The translations under genes and the position numbers were made by a program. A DNA stretch of 64,000 nt. It comes from Auanema rhodensis. Lineage: Eukaryota > Nematoda > Chromadorea > Rhabditida > Rhabditidae. The stretch is taken from NCBI GenBank assembly GCA_964057225.1, contig OZ059897.1, positions 14,384,001 to 14,448,000 on the forward strand, written 5' to 3'. This document shows, piece by piece, positions 14,260 through 26,761 of the stretch. The notes beneath the pieces were generated by a model. It saw only the letters and a list, made by a program, of their open reading frames with translations. It made no database searches and was not told where the DNA came from. Each line of letters starts with the position of its first letter. The stretch's first letter is position 1.

Positions 14260-14276
14260 TAGGATAGAATATCCTA
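14260..14276. other. Perfect 7-bp hairpin
   Basis: TAGGATA, three bases, TATCCTA. It is short and could be chance. Confidence 0.3.
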
Positions 14277-15422
14277 GGGTCAGCTGATTTACATTGTCAT
14301 GCCATAAGAGAATGTAATGATTGCAAATACACATAATAGATAAATTATATTTTCTTTCACTTCGATTTGTTTTTGATTAGTAAATGAATTTTTCGACAAC
14401 TTTATTCCATGTTCTGATTCCGTGATGAACACTTACATCCATACATATATAATACATACATCTGTATGAGAGAACGAAGGTCGGCAGAAAATAAAAAGAA
14501 ACAAACAAAAGTTGTTCATATCGTCATCGACATCAATGCTTCGTGATGAACGACATCGTCATCAGTACCTGTAGTATCTATTTTCTCTCTTCCTTTATTT
14601 CTTCAAAACTTCTCTCTTTCTTTTTCTCGGTTATCGTCTCGCATGCATGTATGTATGTATAGTTTTGTCTATCTGAATCTCATGGCCATGCTTTTCTTTT
14701 TTTCCCAAAACCTGCTATACATTTAGCAGTCTGCCTTTCATGGATGTTTACAAAAAAGAAAAAGAGGATGGATAATAATGAAATTGAAAGTTCGTGCAGA
14801 TAGAAATAACTGAGAATTTAAGTATGTATCTTGGATGATAGATTCAAATAATATGAATGCCATTCGCATGATCAGTTAAGTGTCTTCAGTTCTAATGTAC
14901 GATCCGGATTGACCATTAGACTCGTTAGATGCTTCGAGACGCAAAGTGGCCTTATGACATACATATGGTTAAGGCTGACAGATTGCAGTCAAAAATCCAA
15001 GCATTGTCTTCAAAGCAAGACAAAAGCAATTGGAAAGATGAATGCATGTGTTATGCTAACGGGGAAGGAGAATAGAGATTTGGCGAAAAGAAACGTCGAA
15101 CCACCGTCATGACGCTGATGATCATCATGAAGCTTTTTTTTCTTCGACGTCTTCTCTCTACTATATCTATCCATCTGGCCCATTCAGATGAAGCTAGTCT
15201 TAGCAGGGCAAATGACGGGTTTAGTCATGAGAAACACTTTTCATAACATCAACTAGACACTGAAATAGGATTAATATAGATGTTTGAGAATGTGAATAGC
15301 TGGATAGAAAAAATGTCTTTGACAGACGTGAAGAAAGCTTTCAGAATTGTATGCGAAATCAGTGTAGTTAGGTTGTAATAGCCTATTTGTAATGAAGGTG
15401 AAAAAATGATATTTCTCAGCTC

Positions 15423-15476
15423 TTTTTTTCGAAAAAAAAATCAAATATTTTGACTTTTTTTTTTGAAAAAAAAAAA
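15423..15476. repeat. Paired T/A homopolymer palindromes
   Basis: Two successive oligo-T to oligo-A switches (T7-CG-A9 and T10-G-A11) separated by about 14 bp. Each half can fold on itself, and the two can pair with each other. Confidence 0.6.
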
Positions 15477-16440
15477 CCTCTTACACATTCATAACACATT
15501 AGTAATGAGCTCACAAGTTGTCTTGTTCTTATTGCATTTGCCTTTCTGCAATCCTGTTCTTGTCAGCAACGACTCTCTTTTCTCTTCTTTTCTCTCTCAC
15601 TGTTTCATTTACTCTCCATCTTAATATTTATATTTCTCTCTCTCATCTCTCTTATTTCCACTATATCTTTTCTCTATCTCTATCTTTCTTATGTTTTTAT
15701 TTATCAAACATACTCCCACTATCCGTCCTACTCACTATCTCATTATCATGGCTCTTTTCTGATTTTCTAATTGTTCATCTTCTTTTCTTCTCATTATCTA
15801 TCTGTTGTTTCACATCATCAGAAGTATCGTTTCATCTACGATCTGTCTGATTTTTGAGACCGCCCGGAAGTCGTGTGTGAAGTACACTTGGCCGCATCGC
15901 TTTGCGATCATGAAAAACAAGCTATCGGCTATTTCCATTTATGGCCACACATATACACATGTATTCAAGTGTATCAGGCCTCTTAGCAAAAGGAACATCG
16001 GGAGGAATAGAAATAAAGAAAGAGATTGGAGGAGAAAGAGACAGAATATGGGATTGAGATAGAGCGGATGAGAGAGGAAGAGAATTGAAAGTTGTTCAAG
16101 AATGTGGACTAGGAGGCAAAGAAAGAAAGAAAAAAAAAGGAAAATGAAAAGAAGACAGATAAAGAAGGAATGAAAAGAAGGATTCAAAGAAAGCAGACGT
16201 GCAGAGTGGAGGTGAAAAAGATTAGAAAACACTTTTTTTTGGGTTTTGCAGTTAGCTTTAAGAAGATTGTTTACATACTATGCTGTATTTCTATTATGAT
16301 GCCATCTATTCAAATAAATTTAAAGAAAAGGATATTAAACGGCACCAAGTTCTTAGAATGATGGCTTTTGAAGTAGATGAGATATATAATACCAATCAAA
16401 TCATAAAAGGTAAAAGACAAAAAGAAAAAAAAAAGAAAAT

Positions 16441-16490
16441 TGTGTGCATGTATGTGTGTATACATGTGTATATGTATGTATGTGTGCGTC
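16441..16490 (+). repeat. TATG/TGTA-type imperfect repeat
   Basis: Imperfect tandem TATG, TGTG and TACA units. The same repeat class recurs at 14645, 17221 and 63180. Confidence 0.75.
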
Positions 16491-18178
16491 TGCCAATGAT
16501 GAAAACAGTTGGAAATAGATGTACTTAGGTTTTTGGTTGTTTTCCGTCAAGCCCAATTGAGCTTGCATACATCATTCATAAAGCTGAATACATGGAAGGT
16601 CAAAGAAGCTACACCATGTTCCCATTAAAAAAACATAACATATAATCTGGTCCGTTTTCGTTATAGGAGTTTCATCTTTATAATCGACCATATAAACTCA
16701 ATTTACATTCTCATAACTCTACACATATTAGAGAAAAGAATGAAATATAGAGATACATACCAAAAGGGAAGGAGAGAAAGAGAGGAAGGGTGAGAGTGAG
16801 AGTGTATGAGAGAGAGAGGGGGTGAGGAGGAGATGGGTAGACTCTCTGTTCTTATATGGGTATTCTTTCTTCATCATCATCACTTGGCTTCCTGTGTGAC
16901 AATACAAAACAGAAAGACAGAAAATAGAGAAGAGGGATCATCCACATCGATTCTGTAAAACAGGGTCAAGCAGGTTGCTTGATTATCGTTACCCTCTTTA
17001 CTACTCAATCCACTCAATCTACCTCAATCATCTTTCAATCGTCATATGATTTAAATGAAACAACAAATGAATATTAGAAAATGAAATTTTCTCTATGTAT
17101 TCCTTTTCCTCTTAAAGAATGGTTGGCCCGAAAGAAAGACAAAAACTATTTTTGAACTCAGGAATATGAATGAATGTAATAGAAAAGAAACGGCATGTTG
17201 ACTATTGTAAGTAGTTCGACTACATACATATGTATGTATGTGCAGGTTTCTCTCTCTTTTCCTCTTTCTCTCTCCATCTTGCTATCTTTACCTCTCTACT
17301 GTCCTCTCTCGTTATATTTTTCTCGTTTTCTCTCTCTTTCTCACTTCTAGTCTTTCATCCGAATGTGTGTCCTGTCATCTCATGCCGGACAAGTTTCTGG
17401 GCAAACAGTACTGATATAACAAACGACTGAAGAAGTATAAACTGACCAAGTTGAAAAAAAACGAGAAAAATTGTCAGTTAAGCTTCGGCTATATACATTC
17501 AATATCTGAGTGTTATTGGGGCTCATACTATTTCTCAATGAAATCTCGTTTTTCCCATATTCCTTTGATTTTGTGAGAAAAATTAACTAAAATTGTTATG
17601 ATATTTAGTTTATATACATGTACATATATAAACAAATAATTAATAAAGTAAATCATATAAAAGGTAATAGTTGAATATGTTGATTGAATAGAAATAATGA
17701 AAGAAAGTCAACATATTAAAATGATGTAATTGTTGTCTAGACTATGAGAGAAAACATAAATACAATTCAGTCATAAATTGTGAACTAGCTATCTCTTTAC
17801 TCATAAACTATATACATTATATATTCGTATATTAAATCATACACATAGAAATAGAATATAGAAAATATTAATGAATCAATTATATAATTCACAAATTATT
17901 TTTAACTATTTGTAGGTCTTTACTTGTTGATTAATCTACGTATATTATTATAGTATCATCTGGGAGACATTTTTCTATACGATGAAATGAGCAATATCTT
18001 TTCAAAGGTTTTTTTTTGTTCTTAACTACATAGCTTAGCAATAAGATTATAAGTGTCTAATAGATGGAAAAATGTTTTTTTTTTCAATCAAAGGACATCA
18101 AATTGGCAGAAAAAAACGAGATAGTATATCTCAGTATGATGTATTAAGAGATATGCAGAAAATAAATAGAAATATATA

Positions 18179-18219
18179 GAGAGAGAAAGAGAGAGAGATA
18201 GAGAGAGAGAGAGAGAGGG
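18179..18219 (+). repeat. (GA)n-rich purine tract
   Basis: Imperfect GA array, about 30 bp before the third GC island. Confidence 0.85.
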
Positions 18220-18296
18220 CGAAGTAGAGAATGTGGTTATCCGCGAAAACAATCGCAGCACAGCAGGGTCGGTTGGGTCTGCAGCCGGATGTCTCT

Positions 18297-18304
18297 GCCG
18301 GCAG
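18297..18304 (+). promoter_or_regulatory. GCCGGCAG octamer in a GC island (copy 3)
   Basis: Third copy of the octamer, inside a GC-rich pocket (about 18240-18320) in otherwise AT-rich DNA. Confidence 0.3.
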
Positions 18305-20509
18305 GGGAGCTTGGTCGGGCATCAGATACGAGAAAAGACTTTAGGAAAAACAAAGAAAAATAACCGTTTGAAACACATGCATATTTGGAAATGAAATGAA
18401 ATGATTTTATTGAATATTTTAATTTTGTTTCTTTTTCTTTTTTTTTGGAAAAGATATTTTTAGAATGCAATAATCACGTTTTCTATCTGAACCTTTCCGT
18501 GTAACATTCTGTTCACTCATTTCTATCTTTTCAAACTAATGTCTGTCACTAGGGGAAGGAAAAAAAGGTACACAAGGAACTTTGGGGTGTCACTTCATTT
18601 TTTCTTAGAGATCAACAGGTTTCCAATATACCTGCATGCCTGTGTCTATATTTGCCCCAGTTTGAAATCTAAAAAAAACTGTTTCTCTGATTGGTCTCTA
18701 AAGAATTGTTGAGATATTTATGAGTTCTATTCTATCTACTCAAGTTATTGTAAATACAATTTAGTATTAGCAGTAATAACCATGTTGAGCGTCGAACAGA
18801 TATTATATTCGAATAGTTAATGCAAGTGTGTGCCGTACATGACAAATGAAATCGAACATCATTTCGTGTTTTTACGATTCAATCCACTACCCTTCCCGTT
18901 AGCCAATCTCTCTCTTTCTCTCTATTTTTCAATCTCAAACTTTTTCCATGTTAAACCTTCTTAGTTGAGACACTTCTTACTTATAGTGTTTCTTTTTATT
19001 TTTCACCTATTTCACATTTAATTGTTCTTTACAGCAAGCTTTTGAAAGTTTTGTTAACGTTCGTCAGATTAGAGAACAACTCTGATTTAGACGTTTCGTG
19101 CAGCTTGAGGCCGTCGGTCAAATTGAAGCATCGTCTCCTCTTACTCTCTCGTCTTTCATAACAGTCTTCATTTACTTCTTCGTTTCTTTCACTTTTTCTA
19201 TTCTTGGTACTACCAAACAACGTCGTGGACAGGATAATAGAACCAGCTAGCTTGTCTGAATAATTCAGAAGCTAACTGAGTTTGAAGAAGAGCGATATTT
19301 AGACGAACATAAGACAACGAATTGAGAAGCGAATAATATGGAAGTCGATAGGATGACAATAATAATCGCTTAATTTGAGTTACAGTTGAGTAATGTGATG
19401 TGGAATATGAAACAATATAGAACACAAGAGCAAAAAAATGAAGGCAGATGAAGATAAGTGAGAAGATGTATTAAAGATAAAGACAATTGGGAGACTGCGG
19501 ACGAGGAAATGAAGAGATACACTCTTACTTCAAAAGATACATAAGAAGAGAGAAAAAGAAAAAAGAGAGAAAATGTGAAATAGAAGAAAAACATGTATGA
19601 TGCAAAATATGGGTAATTATTCAGCAATTACGAGTGAAGTTGCGACAAATCTGTTGTCGTTGACAGAACAGCTGTTTCGAACATTGCTTAAGCTGGCTCA
19701 TATGCCGACTCTTGTCGCCAAGATTAACAAATTCTGGAGAAAAATAGAAGTATTCCTGGCGACACATACACACATACACACAGCAGATCGAAAGCTTTAG
19801 CTGTTTGAAGTCTCGAGAGGATTTGAAGAGGATGGAAACTAAAAAGTGTCTGTATGTGTCGACAAGTTGCATCCGATTCACTTTATCTATCATAACATAC
19901 CACCATTTTGAATTTATCTATTTATGTTTTCCTTTTTCTTTTTTTAAAAGAAGAAATGATTTATTGCTATGGGATTCATAATTCAAGTTACGAAAAAATA
20001 GGGAGAGAGAGAGGAAATATAAGAGAGGGGAGGGTAATGTCATCAATGTTGCCAACTAATCTGCTTAACTTTAGTCTCTCTATTGGTGAGGGAGTATATG
20101 GAGGACATTTCAGACCAATTGAGAAGCCGTTCAGTTTATGATATGTAGTAGTATCAATATATTTGAATATCTTAATAATTGATAGAAATTTCTTATAATT
20201 TGAGCAGTAGGCATTGACTCTATGAATTATTTCCGAGAATCAATGGTCAAGTCTGGCTTTTTTCTTCTTGATTTGGTTATGTTATGATTTTCGCAATAGA
20301 TTCTTCTTCTTTCAAATTCATTTCCTCTAATCATATTTTTCAATTTAGTTGAAAATTGGTGATGGACTTTAGAAATGAAACTGGAAAGAATACATAGAAA
20401 GATGAGAGGGGCGGGAGGGAAATTTGTAAAATGGAAAGAGAAATAGAAAAAATGCTGGATTTAAATAAAATAGGGGAGGGATAGATAAATAAGAGTAAAA
20501 CTTTGACTT

Positions 20510-20510
<1 letters not shown>

Positions 20511-20541
<31 letters not shown>
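20511..20541. repeat. (TA)n microsatellite
   Basis: About 31 bp of alternating A and T. Confidence 0.9.
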
Positions 20542-21885
20542 TGTGAAACCTCTTTGTTCCCTTGTCGAACAAATAATTTACGTCATTTTTTGCATGAACA
20601 TGTTAAAAGTACATGCGCTGATGAAATGAAGATAGGGTTTGGTGAAACTTTTGAAAAACATGAGAAGCTAATTTATGGTGGAGGTACATTGTTAAGTTAA
20701 TGAATGATAAGCAAAGACAAAAAAGTTCTTCCTTTCATTGGTTTTTTTTTCAAATGAAATATTCATGTTGAGAAATTCTATCTTGCTCAATCTATATTTA
20801 GTTCATTAACATCTATGTCATTCGTTTAGAGCTGAATGGAATTGATCTGAAACAGAAATAAAGCATGTGAAAGATTTGTAAAAAAAAAGAAAAGAAAGGA
20901 GGTTGTAGAGGGCAAATAAGCTTATTTGTAAAAAAAACGATGTAATGAGAAAAGACTTGTTTGACAACCATATATCCTCTAACTTAATTTTTATACATTA
21001 TATCCGTATGTGTATATGAATTGTAGGAGATGTATGTATATGTATGTATAAAAATGCATTGAAGCAGTAAATTTTCATTCCGCATCTTTCGATTCCTTTT
21101 TCTGTCTATTGAGAACGAGTCGTCTTGTTGTCAAATTGGCCATCATTCAGACGAATAATAGGCAGACTTGCCGCAGACGAACTGAGCTCCTCAAAAAACT
21201 GGGACCCAGAAGAAGAAGAGGAAGAAAAGGAGGAAAAGAAAGAGAAGAAGAAGGATGAGAGATTAAAAAGTAAAGGGAGACTATGGAGAAAAACAAACGA
21301 GAATGAAATAGAATACGATAGATATAGTTTGTTAGATAGATTGATAGAGAGGGCAAAGAGGAAAAGATAGAGGGTTTACATAGATAAAAATAGAAAATGA
21401 GGGGAACGCAGAAATAAAAAGTAGAGAAACTATAGAAAAGATGGAGATATAACGATAGACAGAAAGGGAGAGGAAAAGCAAAAAGCGATGAAGCTTAGCA
21501 ACAACAGTGCGGTAAGGAGTGATTGGTGTTGATGGACCCCAATAGTGTTCTTGAGTCAGATGTTCATTTGTTCTTAATGGCTATCGTAGATATCAAAGTA
21601 ATTAGTAAGTTAAGAGAATTTGGTAAAGAAAAGAGTAAAAAATGAAAAGAAAGCAAAGGTATATTCAAGAAAAAGCAAAGAACATCAAATGAAAAAAGCT
21701 TGAAAGGACTAGATTATCTTGTCTTATCAAGAAATGAGAGCGAAATACATTGGCATAGTAAACAATCAGGTCTAGAACGAATAGCTGACATAATTTTTAG
21801 CACCTGTGATATTTGTATTGAAGATATATCAAAATCTTAGGATATGATCAGTATAATGATTATTTAATCTGACAAATGTATCTAT

Positions 21886-21931
21886 ACATATATAATATAA
21901 ATATATATATAAATATATATATATATATATG
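21886..21931. repeat. (TA)n-rich repeat
   Basis: Imperfect AT dinucleotide array interrupted by AAA and AATATA units. Confidence 0.85.
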
Positions 21932-22540
21932 TATTAACTATATGTATTTCTATACACATTTTCAGACGTGCACTCTTCTCATCGTCATGTAGTTTTTCTT
22001 TTTTTTATTGTTGTTTTGTTCGGCACATTGTGTCGATGCTAGTAATCAACCATCATAAAAATGTGAGAAAGAAAAATGCTGAATCTTAAAATACTTGAAG
22101 AATAATGATTCTTCTACTTCACTTGAATTTCAGTGGCTTCAAGAAAATCATGAATTCTGAGCAAGGAAATAGTTACTATGAGACGTCGGGTGGATTAAAC
22201 TCTATTGTGCTCATGTCATCAGTTCATTGTTTTAATGACCTCAATGTAGTTAAGAAAGAGGGAAGATGAATTAAAAAGAAGAGGGAAAGAGAGAGAAAAA
22301 TGGAGAGGAAGATAGATAGATTTGGAGAGAGCAACATATCAAAACATTGTCTCTTGTTTATACAGTGCAATAGTCATAAAAGGCAATGTTTCTCTTTTAA
22401 TATGCTATGTATGGGAATGCATTTTATTTTAGTTACAAATCTTCTAATTAACAAAGTTTTTCATTTTAAGATTTTTTTGTTTTTCCTTCAATCGAGCATT
22501 GCCTCTGGTTTTCTATCTTTATAATGGAAAGGGAAGAAGG

Positions 22541-22559
22541 TGGTGGGGGGGGGGGAGGG
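22541..22559 (+). repeat. Poly-G tract (G11)
   Basis: Eleven consecutive G (22545-22555) flanked by GG and GGG. G runs are rare in such AT-rich DNA, and a second G10 lies at 24979-24988. A G-quadruplex is possible, or a sequencing or assembly weak spot. Confidence 0.85.
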
Positions 22560-25500
22560 TATACACAAGTTATAACGTCCAATATATAATATGCATTCGG
22601 CCTACATATAGTAGCTTAAACAGACATATGTCATCTTGAACAAACCGAAAATGGTTGTAGACAACTATTAAAGTTAGCTTCTTCTTCTCTCTTCATGTTG
22701 ATGATATGTATTGAAGAAGAATTTGTGTATATGAATGAGAACAGCTGCAAAAACATAAAACTCAAGTAGAAAAAAAATTTTAAAAGAAAGGAAAATGGGA
22801 AGGAGAAATAGAGAGAAATGTGTGCAGAACAAAAAAAAAAGAAAAGCGAGATAGAGAAAAAGAGTGTGAGAATGAATATGTCGAGCAGGAAATAGAAACT
22901 AATAAATCCAAGTTTTCAGACTACAACTTTTTGAGTTACTCATAACAAACTACGTGTAATCGTGTAATCTCAAAGTCTCATTTCCAAGAATTAAGAAGTT
23001 GCTGCCAAGTTGTTATTATAAGTAAGTTTTTTTTGTTTAGATTTAGTTTATATCTTTATGATATTGTTTATTTTGAATATTCGATAACGACTATCGATGT
23101 CAAGTTTTCATGCCTTTATCTTATACATTAATGTTTCCAGATTATATAGATCTGTTGAAGTGGCTCGGATGAAGAGTAGGAGTAGAATTGAGTAGTGTAA
23201 TATAGAATATAAAGATGACAAAGAAAAGAAAAAGATCATAATGATGATGAAAAGAACGGTCAACCAACATGAAACTGTTAGTTAATCGTTCCGTAGCAGT
23301 TTTCTTTCGGTTTTGTTTGATCGAGCAGCTTAAACAAATAGAAAATGATCGACACGAAAAAAAGAAGTGAACGATGAGTGAATGATGACACTTACGTTTC
23401 AAAATTCAAATAATTCATTTTTTCTGCTAAGTGTTCTGAAGATGCTACATAGTATCATAGCTTATGTTGCAGTATATATATAATCTCATGGATATATATT
23501 TATATATACATGATATCTTATACGTATTAGATATAAGGTTAATCTTTTGTTCATTTAGATCACACTGTTCTGAAGAAAAAGGCTTTTTTGAAATATTTAT
23601 TTATATCTTTTGACAATCATCTCTTCTCATTATTAAATATATAATTCACTTATTGCACATGCATATGTAGATTATGTGTCGTTTGAATATTGCTACTCAA
23701 GTAGTCATAGTGTTGATGGTGATGGTGGCCTTCAAAGACCAAATACCCACTCGTTTGCAGCTCAAACAGCAGTAGTTCATCTGCCAAGAACAAGTCAATG
23801 TATTCAGTGCACATCGTATGGCAACATAGTTCTTAGACAGCTCTTGTGATGTATGCTCTTTAATACCTGAATTAGCGTTCAGGATTTATGCAGTACTGCT
23901 AGTTAAGTAAATGACACAATTTGAAAAGTGAGCAAAGTTGGACTCACATCTCCTTTCTCTTCTAAGCTCTCTCCTGTTCTCTCACTCTTTGGCTTTTGCT
24001 TGCGCTGTCGTTCATAATCTCTATGATTTTCTCTATGTCTCTTATACAAACAGAGCTGGAATACAACTTCTATCGTCAATTATGTCTCCAACTATGAATG
24101 TCCTCCGGAAAAGAGGATAAAATCTGCTCTCTGGGGACATAACATTGAAATTTCACATTTTTGAATTAAGTGTGCAACATTATCTTTACGTAGATCTACA
24201 TATATGATACTGATTAGAAGATCTAAAGCAGGAAATGGGAAATATCAGATGTGATTTTCTTGACTTTTTCTTTATTCTTATGTACATCTACTTGTATATA
24301 GTAGTATGACTAGTGATTGGATTAAGGATGGAATAAGCATATATTCCATAATATGTATTAGATGACTGACTATTCAATTAATACTGTTCTTTCCTATAAT
24401 AGCAGATGACGTAATGGTTGGTCGTTATGACCCTTATTTGACATTTGTCATTCTCTCCCTCTCTCTCTATCTTCATCGCCTCCGCTGCCACTTTTTTTCT
24501 CTCTCATTTCCTCTCATATTACCCCCTTTATGTCTATAACTCTCCAAAATATGTTTGATATTTCTATATGTCTTGATTGAATGTCCAAAGAAATAATCGG
24601 CGAAAGAGAAATAGGCATGATGGACTGATGGGACTTATTTAGATTAGCAGAATTCTAATTCCTAATTTGAAGTGGCATTTTAATGAGTTCATTATACTTC
24701 CAGATTGTGAACTTCAAACTTTTCAAGTGAATATACATGATTAGGTGTTTCAATCCAAATGTTATTCATTCTTTAAATGAATTTATAGCTTTTTCAATTC
24801 ATTCTTAAAGAAGTTTTGTGCTAATTTCATTCACTTCTATGTAATCTTCAAAATCCTTCATAATCTTTTCCAACAATTTTTTCAACAACGAAAAATAAAA
24901 TAACAAAGGGTATGTGAGTTTCTTCGGATTTGCTCATGAATTCGGAAAGATATGAAGAGAAAGCGTTAGTTTGAAAGAGGGGGGGGGGTATAGGAAGAGA
25001 ATTGAAAGACAAAGAATAGAAATAGAGAAAGAAGTAGCAATAGATGAAAACAAGCCTTTAACGTCATAAAGCTTGACGAATTGTCTTGATGTCTGTTCAT
25101 TTCCGTGTTTGTAGCTTCAAAAATCTTTCACTATAATGAAAGATAATCCATCTTATATATGTAGGTATGCATAAATCCAAAAATGCAATTTCATATATAC
25201 TCATATGTGTATATTCACTTACTTTTCTTCTTATAAAGGTTATAATTTAGAAAATAAAGAAATGCCATTTCAAGTACAGGCTTAACAGCCTTACGAGTTC
25301 CAATGAAGTAGGTGAAGAAAGTGGGATTTGGCTAAATGGGGACTAGAAATAGAAGGACAATACCAGAAAAGATGTGAGCTTAAAGAAAAGAAAAACAATA
25401 GAAATTTTGAAAGTTGTTTTATCTGTTTCTTTACTTTCTTGTATCATTATTATTATTTTGCTTTTTATGTAATATTTACGAAAACGACGTTGTGAGTTGT

Positions 25501-26620
25501 TATTTTTTCTTGTTATAATCTCTTCACAGACATTTTATATTTTTTTTAGTTCTTTGCCTGGCCATGCTTATTCATGATTTGGATGCAATGATCGTTATGT
25601 ACATAATTAGAGGCTAGACAGAAATCAAAAATGCTTCGATTAACCAATAAATGAACGGAATAAGCAGAGGTTTCGTCCTTCTGTTTCGAAGGCATTCATA
25701 GAAATGAGATAGATCGAATATAAGGTAGAGATTAGAAGAGGGTGAAAAAGAAAAAAAGATGAAAAGAGAATGGGTGGGGTTGAGACACTAATATAAAACA
25801 TTGACAACATAAGAAAGGGAGAGAGAAAAATAGTTAGAGAAGGGGTCGTTAGATAGCAGAGGTCGGAAATGAACAGTTCAATACTGAATTGAGGTCGAGT
25901 ACGCAAGTAGAGTTCGGTAGGATATAACAGAAAGCAATAGTGAATGTTCCAAAACACTTTTGTCACAAAAGAATTGAAATACGAGGGCGATGAGGCTGGA
26001 ATTAGTCTGAAGTCTAAATAGAAAAGGATCAACATCGCTCAGTTTTCTCTGTTTCTTAGTTGGCCATTGAACGAGAATAAAAGCTAGAACTATGTTGCCA
26101 AAAAACTGCGGGATGATCAAATTGGAGTATTTTTTAAATAATAGCTTAAAAATCATATTGTTATTCGATTAAGTATGCTATTTGATCGATGTATTTTTCT
26201 CTGAAATAAAAAGAGTAATGACCCAGAGATATGACTGAAAGATAACACGAAAAAAATGATGAAAAACTATAATGAAATAAATTACTGAATATAGATAGTT
26301 TTACATTTTCGTTAAGCAGTACATATGATCTTTGATTTGATTAGCGTCAACGTTTTCAGCTACAACTCTCTAACATCATCATTATCCTATTATTAGATTG
26401 TTCTTCAATCATTGCTTATTCTTTTTTTTCTTCTTCTTCTTTGATTTACGGAAAGTTATTGATACATTTTCCGTTTTCTTTTCTTTCAGGCAAACATATC
26501 AAATAGTCCAAAAAGCTGACTTGTTGTATCATATATTATTCACAAAAAAAAACAGAGTGAACACGCAAAGTAAGCTGAATCACATTATGATAAACTGATA
26601 CTCGTATTCATATTTTGTAC

Positions 26621-26622
<2 letters not shown>

Positions 26623-26653
<31 letters not shown>
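26623..26653. repeat. (TA)15 microsatellite
   Basis: Perfect TA array near the point where the DNA becomes much more AT-rich. Confidence 0.9.
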
Positions 26654-26657
<4 letters not shown>

Positions 26658-26731
26658 GTCAACTATTTAAAAACAAAACCGTTCTATAAGACTGCCTAGA
26701 GTAAAAATAAAATGAGATTTGGTGTGTAATT

Positions 26732-26761
26732 CACGTACGTGTGGGTATATTTGTGACGTCA
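26732..26761. promoter_or_regulatory. Paired palindromes CACGTACGTG and TGACGTCA
   Basis: A 10-bp palindrome CACGTACGTG (26732-26741) is followed 12 bp later by a consensus cAMP response element, TGACGTCA (26754-26761). Both are exact palindromes. No promoter or gene is recognised beside them, so regulatory function is inferred from motif identity only. Confidence 0.35.

Larger units (their letters stand above)
9768..26622. other. Gene-free stretch, simple repeats and GC pockets
   Basis: I see no gene. The content is CT/GA tracts (10761-10816, 15580-15700, 16770-16820, 17245-17345, 18179-18219), TATG-type repeats (14645-14661, 16441-16490, 17221-17240), AT repeats (20511-20541, 21886-21931), poly-G runs (22545-22555, 24979-24988), paired T/A homopolymers (15423-15476), and hairpins at 11453-11498 and 14260-14276. 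The largest open frame (minus strand, 25640-26035, 131 codons) is hydrophobic and pyrimidine-derived and shows no recognisable motif, so I do not call it. Confidence 0.55.

Noticed and set aside
23938-24120. 60-codon frame that looks secreted
   Set aside because: It opens with TTG rather than ATG and consists of pyrimidine-tract Ser/Leu sequence.
25640-26035. 131-codon hydrophobic minus-strand frame resembling a multi-pass membrane protein
   Set aside because: Hydrophobicity follows from the pyrimidine-rich minus strand. No conserved motif or splice context is seen.
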